Part shown: in pieces, positions 11,229 through 22,096 of the stretch
Layout: every line of letters begins with the position of its first letter
Numbering within the stretch: the first letter of the stretch is position 1
Origin: Euzebyella marina
GTDB taxonomy: Bacteria > Bacteroidota > Bacteroidia > Flavobacteriales > Flavobacteriaceae
NCBI RefSeq assembly: GCF_014855515.1
Contig: NZ_JACYFK010000003.1
Coordinates: forward strand, 558,001 to 622,000
Direction: 5' to 3'
DNA: 64,000 nucleotides
Notes under the pieces: generated by a model
What the model was told of the DNA's origin: nothing
The model's input: only the letters and a program-made list of their open reading frames with translations
The model's database searches: none
Translations under genes and position numbers: made by a program

Positions 11229-13490
11229 ATGAAAACGGTTAAAACACATATAGGAAGAAGGGCATTTATAAAGAACACGAGCTTGGCGGGTGGCGGACTC
11301 GTTTTGGGCTTTAGCATTTTTAACTCATGCAAACAGAATGAAGCTACCAGAATAGTAGAGAGAGAATTGCCGAAAGAGTGGTTCGATATCAATTCGTATC
11401 TCAAAATAGGTGATAATGGTATGGTAACGATAATGGCTCCTAATCCTGAATTCGGTCAAGGGGTTATTACCTCGATGCCGATGATTGTTGCTGAAGAGTT
11501 AGATGTTGCATGGAAAGATGTAATCGTCGAACAGGCCAATTTCGATGCCGATAATTATGGTTGGCAGTTTTCGGGAGGTAGCCAGGGTATTCGCCGAAGA
11601 TGGGAAGGTTTGAGAATGGCCGGTGCGACCGCCAAACACATGTTGAAAGAAGCGGCGGCAAAAAATTGGCAGGTACCGGTTACGGAGATTTCGGTATCAG
11701 AAGGAATTTTGAAACATAAGGCAACCAATAAATCGGCAGGTTACGGTGAAATGGCTGCTTAGGCCTCCACTTTAGAGGTTCCGGAAGAAGTTTCATTAAA
11801 AGAGGTAAAAGATTTTACGATTGTAGGTAATTCCAAGAAAAGCGTTGAAAACAAAAAGCTGGTTACTGGCAAGCCGCTGTTCGGTATCGATTATCAATAT
11901 GAGGGGGCTCTTACGGCAATGGTCGTGCATCCGCCCGCTTTTGGGCTACAGTTGAAATCTTTTGATGCCGATTCCATAAAGAAAATGCCGGGCATTGTCG
12001 ATGTCTTTCAAATCAAGACGCTCAAAGAGGGTATGACCCGTGGTTATTTTGATACCAATGCCTTCACCGATTTAGTGGCAATCGTTGGTCAATCTACGTG
12101 GCAGGTGATGAATGCGAAAAAGCAGCTCACGGTAGAATGGCAGCCCGTTGAAAAATCAAGTCATAAGGTAGATAGGTTCGGTACTGAGATAGAAGTTGAG
12201 GTACCGGATGGGTTAGAGAGTACTGAAGCTCATTACGAGCAAATGAACGGCATGCTATCAAAAACCGCTACGGTAGCACGAAAAGATGGTCAGCCTGAAA
12301 GTGCTTTTAAAACCGCTGCGAAAACTATTGAGCGAAGTTATAGTTGTCCGTTCTTGGCCCACAATTGTATGGAGCCCATGAATTTCTTTGCCCATGTAAC
12401 CGATGACGAAGTTCTGTTGGCCGGCCCGGTTCAGGCACCTTCATTGGTAGAAGCCACTTTGGCTTCAAGGCTAGACCTTCCGTTGGAAAAAATAAATATA
12501 GAGCTTACAAGAATGGGCGGTGGTTTTGGTAGAAGGGCTTACGGTCATTATGCCATTGAGGCGGCCTTGATATCAAAACAGGCAAAAGCACCCGTAAAAC
12601 TGGTCTACTCTCGAGAAGATGATATGACCTTTGGTATTTATAGGCCATCATATATGGCCAGCTATAAAGCAGCGCTCGACGAAGAAAACAATCTGGTCGC
12701 CTTTCAGGTGAAAGCTGGTGGTGTACCGGAAACCCCTTTGTTCGCCAACCGCTTTCCTGCCGGTGCTGTAGCGAATTATCAAGCAGAGCAATGGGAGATC
12801 AACTCCAATATTACCATAGGTGCTTTTCGCGCTCCCCGTTCCAATTTTATGGCCGGTGCCGAACAATCATTCTTAGATGAAGTGGCAGAAGCCGCGGGTA
12901 AAGATCCCATTGATTTTAGATTGGAATTGTTGGAGAAAGTAAAGAGCAATCCTGTAGGAGAAAACAATGATTACGACCCTGAGCGCTTGGCTGGTGTGCT
13001 GAAATTGGTGCGGGAAAAGTCAAATTGGGCAAATAGCGACCCTGGAGTCCATCGAGGGGTTTCCGCTTATTTCTGTCATAATAGTTACGCTGCCCATGTC
13101 TTGGATATGGTGATGGAAGACGGTCAGCCAAAGGTAACCAAGGTAGTTTGTGCGATTGATTGCGGCATTGTAATTAACCCTGATGCGGCCGCTAATATGG
13201 CCGAGGGAGCCATAATAGATGGGATAGGGAACGCCATGTATGGCGAATTGACCTTCGTCGATGGAAAACCCCAACAACAAAATTTTGATAGTTACCGAAT
13301 TATTCGTCATAAAGAAGTACCTGATTCGATTGAGGTACATTTCGTGCAGAATGAAATTGACCCGACCGGTTTAGGAGAACCGCCATTTCCTCCAGTTTTT
13401 GGAGCTTTGGCCAATGCCATGTACAAAGCAACGGGTCGAAGGCACTACAGGCAGCCATTCATAACCGACAAACCTCCATTAGTAGGCTAG
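11229..13490 (+). pseudogene. iorB: Molybdenum hydroxylase large subunit, interrupted by one in-frame TAG
   Basis: One continuous reading frame of about 754 codons broken by TAG at 11760-11762; the frame resumes at once (ASTLEVPEEV) with no shift. The intact paralog at 14923 reads GEFASAASTLEVPEEV at this place against GEMAA-stop-ASTLEVPEEV here. N-terminus has a Tat-type signal (GRRAFIKNTS). Downstream are the molybdopterin-binding GGGFGRRAYGHY and, at the end, the GLGEPPFPP stretch with the active-site Glu. Everything except the stop looks selected, so the lesion is recent, or the stop is read through, or it is a sequencing error. An internal ATG at 11919 could start a C-terminal piece. Confidence 0.85.
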
Positions 13491-13539
13491 TAAATTTTTA
13501 GAGGAAGGAAAGGGGGCGAAAATGATAGTGAACCATTAT

Positions 13540-14439
13540 ATGAGAGAAAAAGGGATAATTACTATTTGCTTTGTATTCGGCTTTTTAAGTTGGTCATGCA
13601 GCCAAGAGAATAAGGTAATCGATTGGTTTCCGAAGGGTACGGTACTGCATGGTAATATCAATTACAATAACGATACACTTAAAAAGCATCTCTTGGATAT
13701 TTACTTACCTCCCAAGCCTGAAAAAAGAATGCCTCTTATTGTTTTTGTTCATGGCGGTGGCTGGATCGTAAACGACAAATATGCCGATATAGGCTACATG
13801 AAGTAGACCGTATCGGAAATTATAGAAAGTGGGTATGCCCTGGCATCCATTGACTATCGTTTTGCAACACAGGCAAAATTTCCAGCTCAGATACAAGACT
13901 GTAATGCAGCGGTATCATTTTTGGTCGACCATGCTGATGAATATGGTTTTGACACGGACAGGATAGCGGTGATGGGCTTTTCAGCTGGTGGACACCTAGC
14001 TTCTATGATGGGGCTCTCAAAAAATAATAAAGTTGGTGAATTTTTCATGGCGGGAACGAACGATGATTTTCAATTTAAGGCGGTAGTCGATTTTTACGGC
14101 CCGGCTGAATTGATACTGTTTCCTGGTGCGAATGACCCCGAGTCACCCGAAGCTTTGCTTATCGGTGCAACACCGGTGAAGCGCCCTGATTTGGCCAAAA
14201 TTGCTAGCCCCACCACATACATTGATAAAGGAGACCCTCCATTTCTTATTATTCATGGGGAAAAGGACGATATGGTACACCCTAGGCACTCACAATTAAT
14301 GAGCTCGTGGCTTACCACAAAGGGTATTGAAAATGAATTGATCATTGTTAAGGATGCGCCCCATTACGGTGAAATGTTCGATGCGGATGATATTCGTACC
14401 AAGGTTATCGATTTCCTGAAGAAACATTTGGATCAATGA
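13540..14439 (+). pseudogene. Alpha/beta-hydrolase lipoprotein (BD-FAE-like esterase), interrupted by one in-frame TAG
   Basis: The frame runs from an ATG at 13540 (or 13522) with a lipoprotein signal (lipobox LSWSC) to 14439 but is cut by TAG at 13804-13806. Reading continues in the same frame with TVSEIIESGYALASIDYRF, so a CAG-to-TAG change explains it. HGGGW gives the oxyanion hole, GFSAGGH the nucleophile serine, HGEKDDMVHP the acid and DAPHYGEM the catalytic His. All catalytic residues except the oxyanion-hole motif lie after the stop, so an unsuppressed product would be inactive. Acetyl- or feruloyl-type sugar-ester cleavage would fit the family. Confidence 0.83.
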
Positions 14440-14897
14440 AAATGAGTGGTACGAAAATAGGGTTCCGGTTTTCGATGGTAATCATGGGTCTTATGCTGAT
14501 GTTCTCATCACTCGTCGGTCAGACCGTAGAAAAAAGTACAGATGATTTCACTGATGCGAGCATGATGGTGAGAATTGCCGCACTTGAAATTTATCCTGAA
14601 CATTTACAGGATTATCTGGCTATTTTAAAAGAGGAAGCTGAAGCTTCGGTACGATTGGAAAAGGGGGTGATCTGCATCTATCCCATGTACATAGAAGAGA
14701 ACAAGAACCAGATTCGATTATTGGAAATCTATGCCAATAGAAAGGCCTATGAAGAGCATCTGAAATCACCACATTTCAAGCATTACAAAACAGCAACTTT
14801 AAAAATGGTCAAGAAGCTAGAGTTAATAGACATGAAGCCTATAGATAAAGAAACGATGCCAGATATATTTAAGAAGATGGGGCAATCGAGTGACTAA
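14436..14897 (+). CDS. Antibiotic-biosynthesis-monooxygenase-like (ABM) exported protein
   Basis: A 153-residue protein with a signal peptide (SMVIMGLMLMFSSLVGQ region) and an ABM/YgiN-like ferredoxin fold at about residues 45-130: VRIAALEIYPEHLQDYLAIL, then RLLEIYANRKAYEEHLKSPHFKHY. These small dimeric domains often act on quinones or as heme-independent monooxygenases. Its ATG overlaps the stop of the esterase frame (ATGA), which points to translational coupling. An exported version beside a Tat-exported molybdenum hydroxylase suggests a shared periplasmic substrate. Confidence 0.8.
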   Translation: MKMSGTKIGFRFSMVIMGLMLMFSSLVGQTVEKSTDDFTDASMMVRIAALEIYPEHLQDYLAILKEEAEASVRLEKGVICIYPMYIEENKNQIRLLEIYANRKAYEEHLKSPHFKHYKTATLKMVKKLELIDMKPIDKETMPDIFKKMGQSSD

Positions 14898-14922
14898 AAA
14901 GTTTAAACCTAAAGTAAGAATT

Positions 14923-17178
14923 ATGCCGACTACAAAAATTAAAATGGGAAGACGTTCCTTTATCAAAAATGCGGGTATGGGTAGTGGGGCTCTTATATTA
15001 GGTTTTAGTTTCTTGAATGCTTGTAAGCCTAATGGTTCTAAAGAAAATTCCATTGACAGTGCTCCAAAGGAATGGTTTAAAATAAATGGCTATTTGAAAA
15101 TAGCCGATAATGGCGTGGTAACTATTATGTCTCCTAATCCGGAAGGCGGGCAGAATGTTAAGACCTCAATGCCCATGATTATCGCTGATGAACTCGATGT
15201 CGATTGGGCCGACGTAACCGTAGAGCAAGCACCTCTCGATACCGATGCTTTCACAAGACAGTTCATAGGCGGAAGCCAAGCGATCAGGCTCGGTTGGCCA
15301 GGTTTGCGAATGGCGGGAGCCTCCGCAAGGCATATGTTGAAAATGGCTGCTGCCGAAAAGTGGAATGTTCCTGTTGAAGAAATAGAAACGGGCAATGGTC
15401 GTCTTATGCATGAGGCAGGTAATCACAGTGGCAGTTATGGTGAGTTCGCTTCGGCCGCCTCGACCTTAGAAGTGCCGGAAGAGGTTGCTCTCAAAGAGTT
15501 GAGTGAGTTTGAGATTATTGGTCGTTCTAAAAAGAATGTAGATGGCCAAAAAATTGTAACGGGCAAACCGCTTTTTGGGGTTGATACCCATCGAGAAGGT
15601 ATGCTGATAGCAATGATTGTTCACCCTCCTGCGTTTGGTTTGAGAATTAAGTCTATTGATGACTCCAAGGCTAAGAGTATGCCCGGCATTAGAGATATTT
15701 TTAGTGTCAAGGTCTACAATGATGACTACGTGAAAACGTTTTTTGATACCCGTACTTTTAACGAAGTGGCGGTTATCGTTGGTGAATCTACCTGGCAGGT
15801 AATGCAAGCGAAAAAAGAATTAGAAATCGAATGCGAACCTATAGTTAGCTCTACCGATATTCGCGACCGCTTCGGAACTTCCTGGGAACAACACACCCCG
15901 TCCGGCCTTGAAAGTTCTGATGCCCATTATCGGGCTATGGAAAAAATGTCAAGGACAGGGGGTGAGGTGCGAAGAAAAGACGGAAACCCCGAAGAGGCTT
16001 TTGGGCGTGCGACCAAAACCATTGAGCGTATGTATACAGCACCGTTTTTGGCCCATAATTGTATGGAACCAATGAACTTCTTTGCCGATGTCAAAAACGG
16101 AAGGGCCGAGTTGGTAGGTCCGCTACAGAAACCTGAATTCACCGAACAGACGTTATCCGCCAGAACAGGAATTCCTTTGGAGAATATTGAGATCAAAATG
16201 ACCCGTTTGGGCGGCGGTTATGGCCGTCGCTCTTATGCGCATTGGTTGGTAGAAGCAGCTCTGATATCACAACGTATGGAGGCTCCCGTGAAACTTATCT
16301 ATTCGCGAGAAGATGATATGACCGACGGTATTTATCGCCCTTCCTACATGATTCGAATCAAGGCCGGTCTCGATGATAAAAACCACTTGATGGCCTATCA
16401 TGTCAATGCTGGTGGAATTCCCGAGAGCCCCATGTACGAAAACCGATTTCCTGCCGGTGCGGTAGATCATTATCTCGCTGAAGATTGGACCATCGATAGT
16501 AATATTACAGTGGGTTCCTTTCGGGCGCCACGTTCCAATTTTATGGCGGCGGCCGAGCAGTCTTTTTTAGATGAGGTTGCCGAACTTGCAGGTAAAGATC
16601 CCATCGATTTTCGTTTAGAACTGCTTGATAGGGCCATTAAAAAACCCTTGGAAGGTGTTACTAACGATTATGACCCAGTAAGGTATGCAGAGGTCTTGAA
16701 GTTGGTTAGGGAAAAGTCGCAGTGGGCAACCAATAATAAAAATAGGGGGGTGGCCGCCTATTATTGTCATAACAGTTACGCTGCTCAAGTACTTGATTTT
16801 GAGATGGTCGATGGGCAACCAAAAGTACAAAAAGTGGTGTGTGCCCTTGATTGTGGAATCGTAATTAACCCCGATGGAGCGGTAAATATGGCCGAAGGGG
16901 GTATCATTGACGGAATCGGCAATGCCTTATATGGCGAGATGCCGATTGAAAATGGGGCGCCCACCAAAAGTAATTATGACACGTATCGTCTCATTCGCAT
17001 GAATGAAGCTCCAAAAGAAATTGAGGTACATTTCGTAGAAAATGAAGTAGACCCCACCGGACTTGGTGAACCAACTTTCCCGCCCATATTTGCAGCTTTG
17101 GCAAATGCTATTTATAAAGTGACGGGTAAGAGGTTGTATAAACAGCCTTTTGCTTCCCAGCTTGTTTCCGAGGGTTGA
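14923..17178 (+). CDS. iorB: Molybdenum hydroxylase large subunit (isoquinoline 1-oxidoreductase beta-like), intact
   Basis: A 751-residue large subunit from the ATG at 14923; an in-frame GTG at 14890 would overlap the ABM gene. Tat signal MGRRSFIKNAG followed by a hydrophobic stretch and Cys (FLNACK), so it may be exported and lipidated. Molybdopterin-cytosine-dinucleotide motifs include GGGYGRRSYAHW near residue 425 and the GLGEPTFPPIFAALANA stretch with the active-site Glu near 720. Close paralog of the interrupted gene at 11229. It has no small subunit of its own, so it probably pairs with the product of 10746-11207. Substrate likely an aldehyde or N-heterocycle; not determinable here. 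Confidence 0.93.
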   Translation: MPTTKIKMGRRSFIKNAGMGSGALILGFSFLNACKPNGSKENSIDSAPKEWFKINGYLKIADNGVVTIMSPNPEGGQNVKTSMPMIIADELDVDWADVTVEQAPLDTDAFTRQFIGGSQAIRLGWPGLRMAGASARHMLKMAAAEKWNVPVEEIETGNGRLMHEAGNHSGSYGEFASAASTLEVPEEVALKELSEFEIIGRSKKNVDGQKIVTGKPLFGVDTHREGMLIAMIVHPPAFGLRIKSIDDSKAKSMPGIRDIFSVKVYNDDYVKTFFDTRTFNEVAVIVGESTWQVMQAKKELEIECEPIVSSTDIRDRFGTSWEQHTPSGLESSDAHYRAMEKMSRTGGEVRRKDGNPEEAFGRATKTIERMYTAPFLAHNCMEPMNFFADVKNGRAELVGPLQKPEFTEQTLSARTGIPLENIEIKMTRLGGGYGRRSYAHWLVEAALISQRMEAPVKLIYSREDDMTDGIYRPSYMIRIKAGLDDKNHLMAYHVNAGGIPESPMYENRFPAGAVDHYLAEDWTIDSNITVGSFRAPRSNFMAAAEQSFLDEVAELAGKDPIDFRLELLDRAIKKPLEGVTNDYDPVRYAEVLKLVREKSQWATNNKNRGVAAYYCHNSYAAQVLDFEMVDGQPKVQKVVCALDCGIVINPDGAVNMAEGGIIDGIGNALYGEMPIENGAPTKSNYDTYRLIRMNEAPKEIEVHFVENEVDPTGLGEPTFPPIFAALANAIYKVTGKRLYKQPFASQLVSEG

Positions 17179-17358
17179 AAACTGTACTTCTTTCCACTTA
17201 AAATAGAACGGGAATATTCGGTCTGATAAAAATGTTGAAATTCAGGACACTACAGGATACCCTTAGAGAACTAAATTGGTAAGTTAGAAACGGAGCAGGC
17301 AGTTTTGAAAAAGTCCTGTTGTCCGAAGGTATTAGACCTATCACCCAGCCAACAAACG

Positions 17359-20300
17359 ATGACACATTTTCGCATTGCCCATTTAGTCACCCTATTTTTA
17401 TCTCTATTTACTATAAGTCCATTTTTTGGTCAAACCACTTCAGAAACTAGAAGACCGAATATCATATTTATACTCACAGATGACCAACGTTTTGATGCTC
17501 TTGGTTATGCCGGTAATAAATTGATTTCTACTCCAGAGATGGACAGGTTGGCCAAAGAAGGAACCTATTTTAGCAATGCCATGGTTACAACACCTATTTG
17601 CGCAGCAAGTAGGGCAAGTATATTAACCGGTCTATACGAACGAACCCACAGCTATAACTTTCAGACAGGAAATATAAGACCTTCCTATATGGCACAATCG
17701 TACCCTCGTATATTGAAGGAGAATGGGTATAAAACAGGTTTTTTTGGCAAGTATGGCGTTCGTTATGATTCTTTGAACAAACAATTTCACGAATACGAAT
17801 CTTATGACCGAAATGGGTCGTTTAAAGATAAAAGGGGCTATTTCTATAAAACTATCGGAAACGATACCATTCACTTAACTCGCTACACTGGGCAGCAGGC
17901 CCTTGATTTTATTGAGAAGACTTCGAAAGAAGAGCCATTTTGCCTGTCTTTGAGTTTTAGCGCCCCGCACGCACATGATGCTGCCGAAGACCAGTATTTC
18001 TGGCAACAAGAAAGCAATAATCTTTTGGCTGATACCACTATTCCACCACCGGTATTGGGCGAAGAGAAGTATTTTTTGCAGCAACCTGAATTTGTAAGGG
18101 AAGGCTTCAATCGAACCCGATGGCACTGGCGATACGATACACCAGAAAAGTATCAACATAGTGTAAAAGGTTATTACCGAATGATTTCCGGCATTGACCG
18201 GGAATTGGGAAAAATTAGAAATCTTCTTGAGAAAAAAGGGTTGGCACAAAACACCGTAATTATTCTAATGGGTGATAATGGATACTTTTTAGGAGAAAGG
18301 CAGTTAGCGGGTAAATGGTTGCTTTATGACAATTCGGTTCGGGTACCCTTGATAGTTTTTGACCCAAGACAAAGAAAGCAAAAAGATAGCGAGGCTCTCG
18401 CCTTGAACGTAGATGTACCTTCGACTATTTTAGATTTGGCCGGACTTTCATCCCCTGCTGAATGGCAGGGCAAAAGCCTAATGCCCTTAATAAAGGGTGA
18501 AGATAAAAATTTGGGAAGAGATACCGTATTGATTGAGCATTTATGGGAATTTGAACATATACCACCCAGCGAAGGTGTACGTACTAAAGACTGGAAATAT
18601 TTTAGGTACGTCAATGACCAATCGGAAGAGGAGCTTTATTTTCTAAAGAATGATCCGGAGGAAATTCAAAATTTAGCGGCTAATTCGAAGTATGAATCCA
18701 TATTGGTAGCCTTTAGGAACAAAACAAACGAGCTAATCAAAAAATATAGCGATGCCTATTCTCAAGGGCCGACAGAGCTGACCGTGGAGATGATTCGACA
18801 GCCGGAAGGTCTAAAGGTACTTGACTTGCAACCAGAATATAGTTGGGAGGTACCAAAAACGGCTGTGAATCAATTAGCATATCAGATTCTTGTAGCTTCA
18901 TCCCAAGAAAATGTAGATAAGAATCTAGGTGATATTTGGAACAGCGGTCAAGTACGTTCAAGTGAATCAACCAATATAGAACAGGCGGAAAAACTCCAAG
19001 CCGGAAAAACCTATTATTGGAAGGTTCGAATTTGGGACGAAGACAACCGGTTAACGGCCTATTCGCAACCTCAAGAGTTTACCACATCTGATAAAATCGA
19101 AAAGAACATTACAACGGGCAATAGATTTCAGGTGGATACCATTACCCCAAAAGCGTTCGAAAAAAGAGAAAATTTCTTTTTTATAGATTTTGGAAAGGAT
19201 GCTTTTGCCACACTTAAATTCAATTATAGGGCTACGAAGGCTCATACGCTCACTTTTAGAATTGGCGAGCAATTAAAGAATAGCCATATCAATAGAGAGC
19301 CTGAGAAACGAAGCCATATTCGCTATCAAGAGATTAAAGTACCGGTTACACCCAATCAAACCGAGTACCTACTCCCCATACGAAAAGATAAAAGAAACAC
19401 CTTGCCCGGTAAGGCATTGCCCTTGCCAGAGGGCTTTCCTGTGCTGATGCCATTTAGATATGCCGAAATAGAGGGGGCAGAAAATCCTATTTCATCCCAA
19501 GATTTTGTTCAATTGGCCTATCATAGTTATTGGGAGGATGATACCAGCGGCTTTGAAAGTGATAATGATATTCTGAACCAGGTTTGGAATTTATGTAAAT
19601 ACTCGATCAAGGCAACTACCTTCAACGGACTTTATGTAGATGGAGACCGGGAGCGAATTCCGTATGAGGCCGATGCCTATCTCAATCAATTGAGCCACTA
19701 TACAACAGACCGCGAATATGCGATTGCTCGCCAGACCATAGAATATTTTATGGAAAACCCCACTTGGCCCACAGAATGGCAGCAACATGTGGCATTGATG
19801 TTTCATGCCGATTATATGTATACCGGCAATACTGAGCTGATTAAGAAATATTACGACCGGTTAAAGCATAAGACCCTTTACGAACTGGCACGCGAAGATG
19901 GGCTGATCACATCAACAAGAATGACCCCTGAACTCATGAAAAAGTTGGGCTTTCCCGACGATTTGGAAGAAACTTTTAGAGATATAGTTGATTGGCCACC
20001 CGCCAATTGGGGAGGCGACCCGAATGTAACTGGCGAACGCGATGGTTTCGATTTTAAGCCATACAATACCGTAGTGAATAGTTTTTACTACCAAAACATG
20101 CTTATAATGGCAGAGTTTGCCAAAATAATGGGTAGGGAGAATGAAGCATTAGATTATGAATTACTGGCCTTAAAGGCCAAAAAGGCGATCAATGAAAAGC
20201 TTTTTAATAAGGAGACAGGCGCTTATGTAGATGGTGAGGGATCCAACCATTCTTCCATACATGGCAATATGATGCCTTTGGCTTTTGGTATTGTTCCAAA

Positions 20301-20883
20301 AGAACATGAAAAATCGGTAATCGAGTTTATAAAGTCGAGAGGAATGGCCTGTAGTGTTTATGGAGCCCAGTATTTGATGGATGGGCTTTACCGGGCCGGA
20401 GCAAGTGATTATGCTTTTGATTTGTTGACTTCAACCTCTGATAGAAGTTGGTATAATATGATTCGTATCGGTTCTACCATTACCTTGGAGGCCTGGGATA
20501 TGAAATACAAACCTAATGCCGATTGGAACCATGCTTGGGGGGCTGTGCCTGCCAATATAATTCCTCGCAGACTATGGGGTATTCAACCAAAAGAAGCTGG
20601 TTTTAAAGTAGCTCAAATTCGTCCGCAACTAGCAGGGTTGAATGAAAGTACCATTGAAGTCCCCACAATACTTGGTTCCATTAAAGCCGATTATAAAAAA
20701 GTGAACAGTCGATTGAAAACTTATACCATTTCTATACCCGCAAATATGGTAGCTGACTTCGTTTTGGAAGATATGAATGAAATGGTGGTTACCCATAATG
20801 GGCAAAAGGTTAGCACAGCTTTTAAAAGCGTGAGATTAACACCGGGTGAACATAAAATAAAATTGACGGCCAACTCTTTTTAA
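17359..20883 (+). CDS. Bifunctional sulfatase (S1) / alpha-L-rhamnosidase (GH78) fusion
   Basis: A 1174-residue exported protein from the ATG at 17359 (a TTG at 17305 would add 18 residues before the signal peptide). Signal peptide to about residue 25. Residues 30-480 are a type I sulfatase: [13 protein letters not shown] and the formylglycine motif C81-A-A-S-R85, later [11 protein letters not shown]. About 505-600 is the Fn3-like N-domain of rhamnosidases ([16 protein letters not shown]). The catalytic (alpha/alpha)6 GH78 part spans about 700-1110 with [18 protein letters not shown] and [18 protein letters not shown]. Such fusions are known in ulvan utilization loci of marine flavobacteria, where they remove sulfate and release rhamnose. 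GH105 follows directly, supporting that role. Confidence 0.93.
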   Translation: MTHFRIAHLVTLFLSLFTISPFFGQTTSETRRPNIIFILTDDQRFDALGYAGNKLISTPEMDRLAKEGTYFSNAMVTTPICAASRASILTGLYERTHSYNFQTGNIRPSYMAQSYPRILKENGYKTGFFGKYGVRYDSLNKQFHEYESYDRNGSFKDKRGYFYKTIGNDTIHLTRYTGQQALDFIEKTSKEEPFCLSLSFSAPHAHDAAEDQYFWQQESNNLLADTTIPPPVLGEEKYFLQQPEFVREGFNRTRWHWRYDTPEKYQHSVKGYYRMISGIDRELGKIRNLLEKKGLAQNTVIILMGDNGYFLGERQLAGKWLLYDNSVRVPLIVFDPRQRKQKDSEALALNVDVPSTILDLAGLSSPAEWQGKSLMPLIKGEDKNLGRDTVLIEHLWEFEHIPPSEGVRTKDWKYFRYVNDQSEEELYFLKNDPEEIQNLAANSKYESILVAFRNKTNELIKKYSDAYSQGPTELTVEMIRQPEGLKVLDLQPEYSWEVPKTAVNQLAYQILVASSQENVDKNLGDIWNSGQVRSSESTNIEQAEKLQAGKTYYWKVRIWDEDNRLTAYSQPQEFTTSDKIEKNITTGNRFQVDTITPKAFEKRENFFFIDFGKDAFATLKFNYRATKAHTLTFRIGEQLKNSHINREPEKRSHIRYQEIKVPVTPNQTEYLLPIRKDKRNTLPGKALPLPEGFPVLMPFRYAEIEGAENPISSQDFVQLAYHSYWEDDTSGFESDNDILNQVWNLCKYSIKATTFNGLYVDGDRERIPYEADAYLNQLSHYTTDREYAIARQTIEYFMENPTWPTEWQQHVALMFHADYMYTGNTELIKKYYDRLKHKTLYELAREDGLITSTRMTPELMKKLGFPDDLEETFRDIVDWPPANWGGDPNVTGERDGFDFKPYNTVVNSFYYQNMLIMAEFAKIMGRENEALDYELLALKAKKAINEKLFNKETGAYVDGEGSNHSSIHGNMMPLAFGIVPKEHEKSVIEFIKSRGMACSVYGAQYLMDGLYRAGASDYAFDLLTSTSDRSWYNMIRIGSTITLEAWDMKYKPNADWNHAWGAVPANIIPRRLWGIQPKEAGFKVAQIRPQLAGLNESTIEVPTILGSIKADYKKVNSRLKTYTISIPANMVADFVLEDMNEMVVTHNGQKVSTAFKSVRLTPGEHKIKLTANSF

Positions 20884-20963
20884 TTATTTATTATTTTAAC
20901 AAACTTTAAATCAATTTTTTAAAAACAACCTCAAAAACTTCAATTACAACTAAAACTCAACTT

Positions 20964-22082
20964 ATGACTTACGCATTGCGCCTGATGAAATATGTACTTA
21001 GGCTACTACCTATCGTATCTATCACCTTATTGACAGCTCAAAAGATCGATTCAAAAAATGTCGAGGCTTCTATGGTCAAGGCGATGGAATGGCAAGAGCA
21101 GCATCCCATTTTTACTTCATCACCCACCGATTGGACCAATGGAGCCTACTACGTGGGTGTTTCTAAGGCACATGAATCGACCAATAATCCCATTTTTTCT
21201 TCCGCCGTTAAAACCATGGGTTATGTAAATGAGTGGAAACCTTGGGACCGTTTTTACCATGCCGATGATATTATTATTTCCTATTCGTATCTCTATGTTA
21301 ATGAAATAAGAAAAGGCATGGTCGACCTTGAACCGATCGAAAGGTTTTTGGTCGATCATCTATACAAACCGCACCCTTGGCGTGATGGGGTAGAGGGTAC
21401 TGATCAACAGATTCTTTGGTGGTGGTGCGATGCTCTTTTTATGGCACCGCCGGTACTTACGGTTTATTCAAAAATTACAAACGATAAGAGTTATTTGGAT
21501 AAAATGCATGAACTCTATCTGGAGACTTATGAATTATTATACGATAAAGAAGAACATCTCTTTGCCCGCGATATCAGGTTTCTTTGGAAAGGAAATGAAA
21601 AGGATTTGAAAGAGGAAAATGGAAAGAAGATTTTCTGGTCTCGTGGTAATGGATGGGTGATAGGTGGCTTGGCCCTTATTTTAGAAGACATGCCCGAAGA
21701 TTATGAGCATCGCGATTTTTATCTGAATCTTTACAAAGAGATGGCTACCAAAATTAAAGAGGTTCAGCATAGCGATGGGTTGTGGAGAACCAGCCTCTTG
21801 TCACCCGAGTCTTATGACCACGGAGAAGTGAGCGGAAGCGGCTTTTACACCTTTGCCCTAACTTGGGGAATCAATAATGGTATTCTTAATAAAAAGGAAT
21901 ACACACCAGTAGTCACAAAAGCGTGGAACGCCCTACAAAAATGCCAAAAAGAAAACGGAATGGTCGGCTGGGTTCAAGATATTGGCGCTAGCCCTGAACC
22001 GGCTTCAGCAGATAGCTGGCAAAACTTTGGTACAGGTGCCTTTTTATTGGCCGGGAGTGAAATACTAAAATTGAACCAGTAG
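20964..22082 (+). CDS. GH105/GH88-type unsaturated glucuronyl hydrolase
   Basis: A 372-residue exported enzyme (signal peptide about residues 8-26; a second ATG at 20985 is possible). The (alpha/alpha)6 barrel has the family's DRFYHADDI and [12 protein letters not shown] segments, and [17 protein letters not shown] near residue 230, which carries the RGNGW signature. GH105 enzymes remove the 4,5-unsaturated uronic acid that polysaccharide lyases leave on the non-reducing end of oligosaccharides. Next to the sulfatase-rhamnosidase fusion, an unsaturated glucuronyl-rhamnose (ulvan) oligosaccharide is the likely substrate. It is 14 bp before the oxidoreductase at 22097. Confidence 0.9.
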   Translation: MTYALRLMKYVLRLLPIVSITLLTAQKIDSKNVEASMVKAMEWQEQHPIFTSSPTDWTNGAYYVGVSKAHESTNNPIFSSAVKTMGYVNEWKPWDRFYHADDIIISYSYLYVNEIRKGMVDLEPIERFLVDHLYKPHPWRDGVEGTDQQILWWWCDALFMAPPVLTVYSKITNDKSYLDKMHELYLETYELLYDKEEHLFARDIRFLWKGNEKDLKEENGKKIFWSRGNGWVIGGLALILEDMPEDYEHRDFYLNLYKEMATKIKEVQHSDGLWRTSLLSPESYDHGEVSGSGFYTFALTWGINNGILNKKEYTPVVTKAWNALQKCQKENGMVGWVQDIGASPEPASADSWQNFGTGAFLLAGSEILKLNQ

Positions 22083-22096
22083 AAAAGATATCAATA

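Noticed and set aside
11229-14439. TAG reassigned to an amino acid in this organism
   Set aside because: TAG is used as the normal stop in nearby genes (for example those ending at 7172, 8621 and 13490), so only the two broken genes need explaining.
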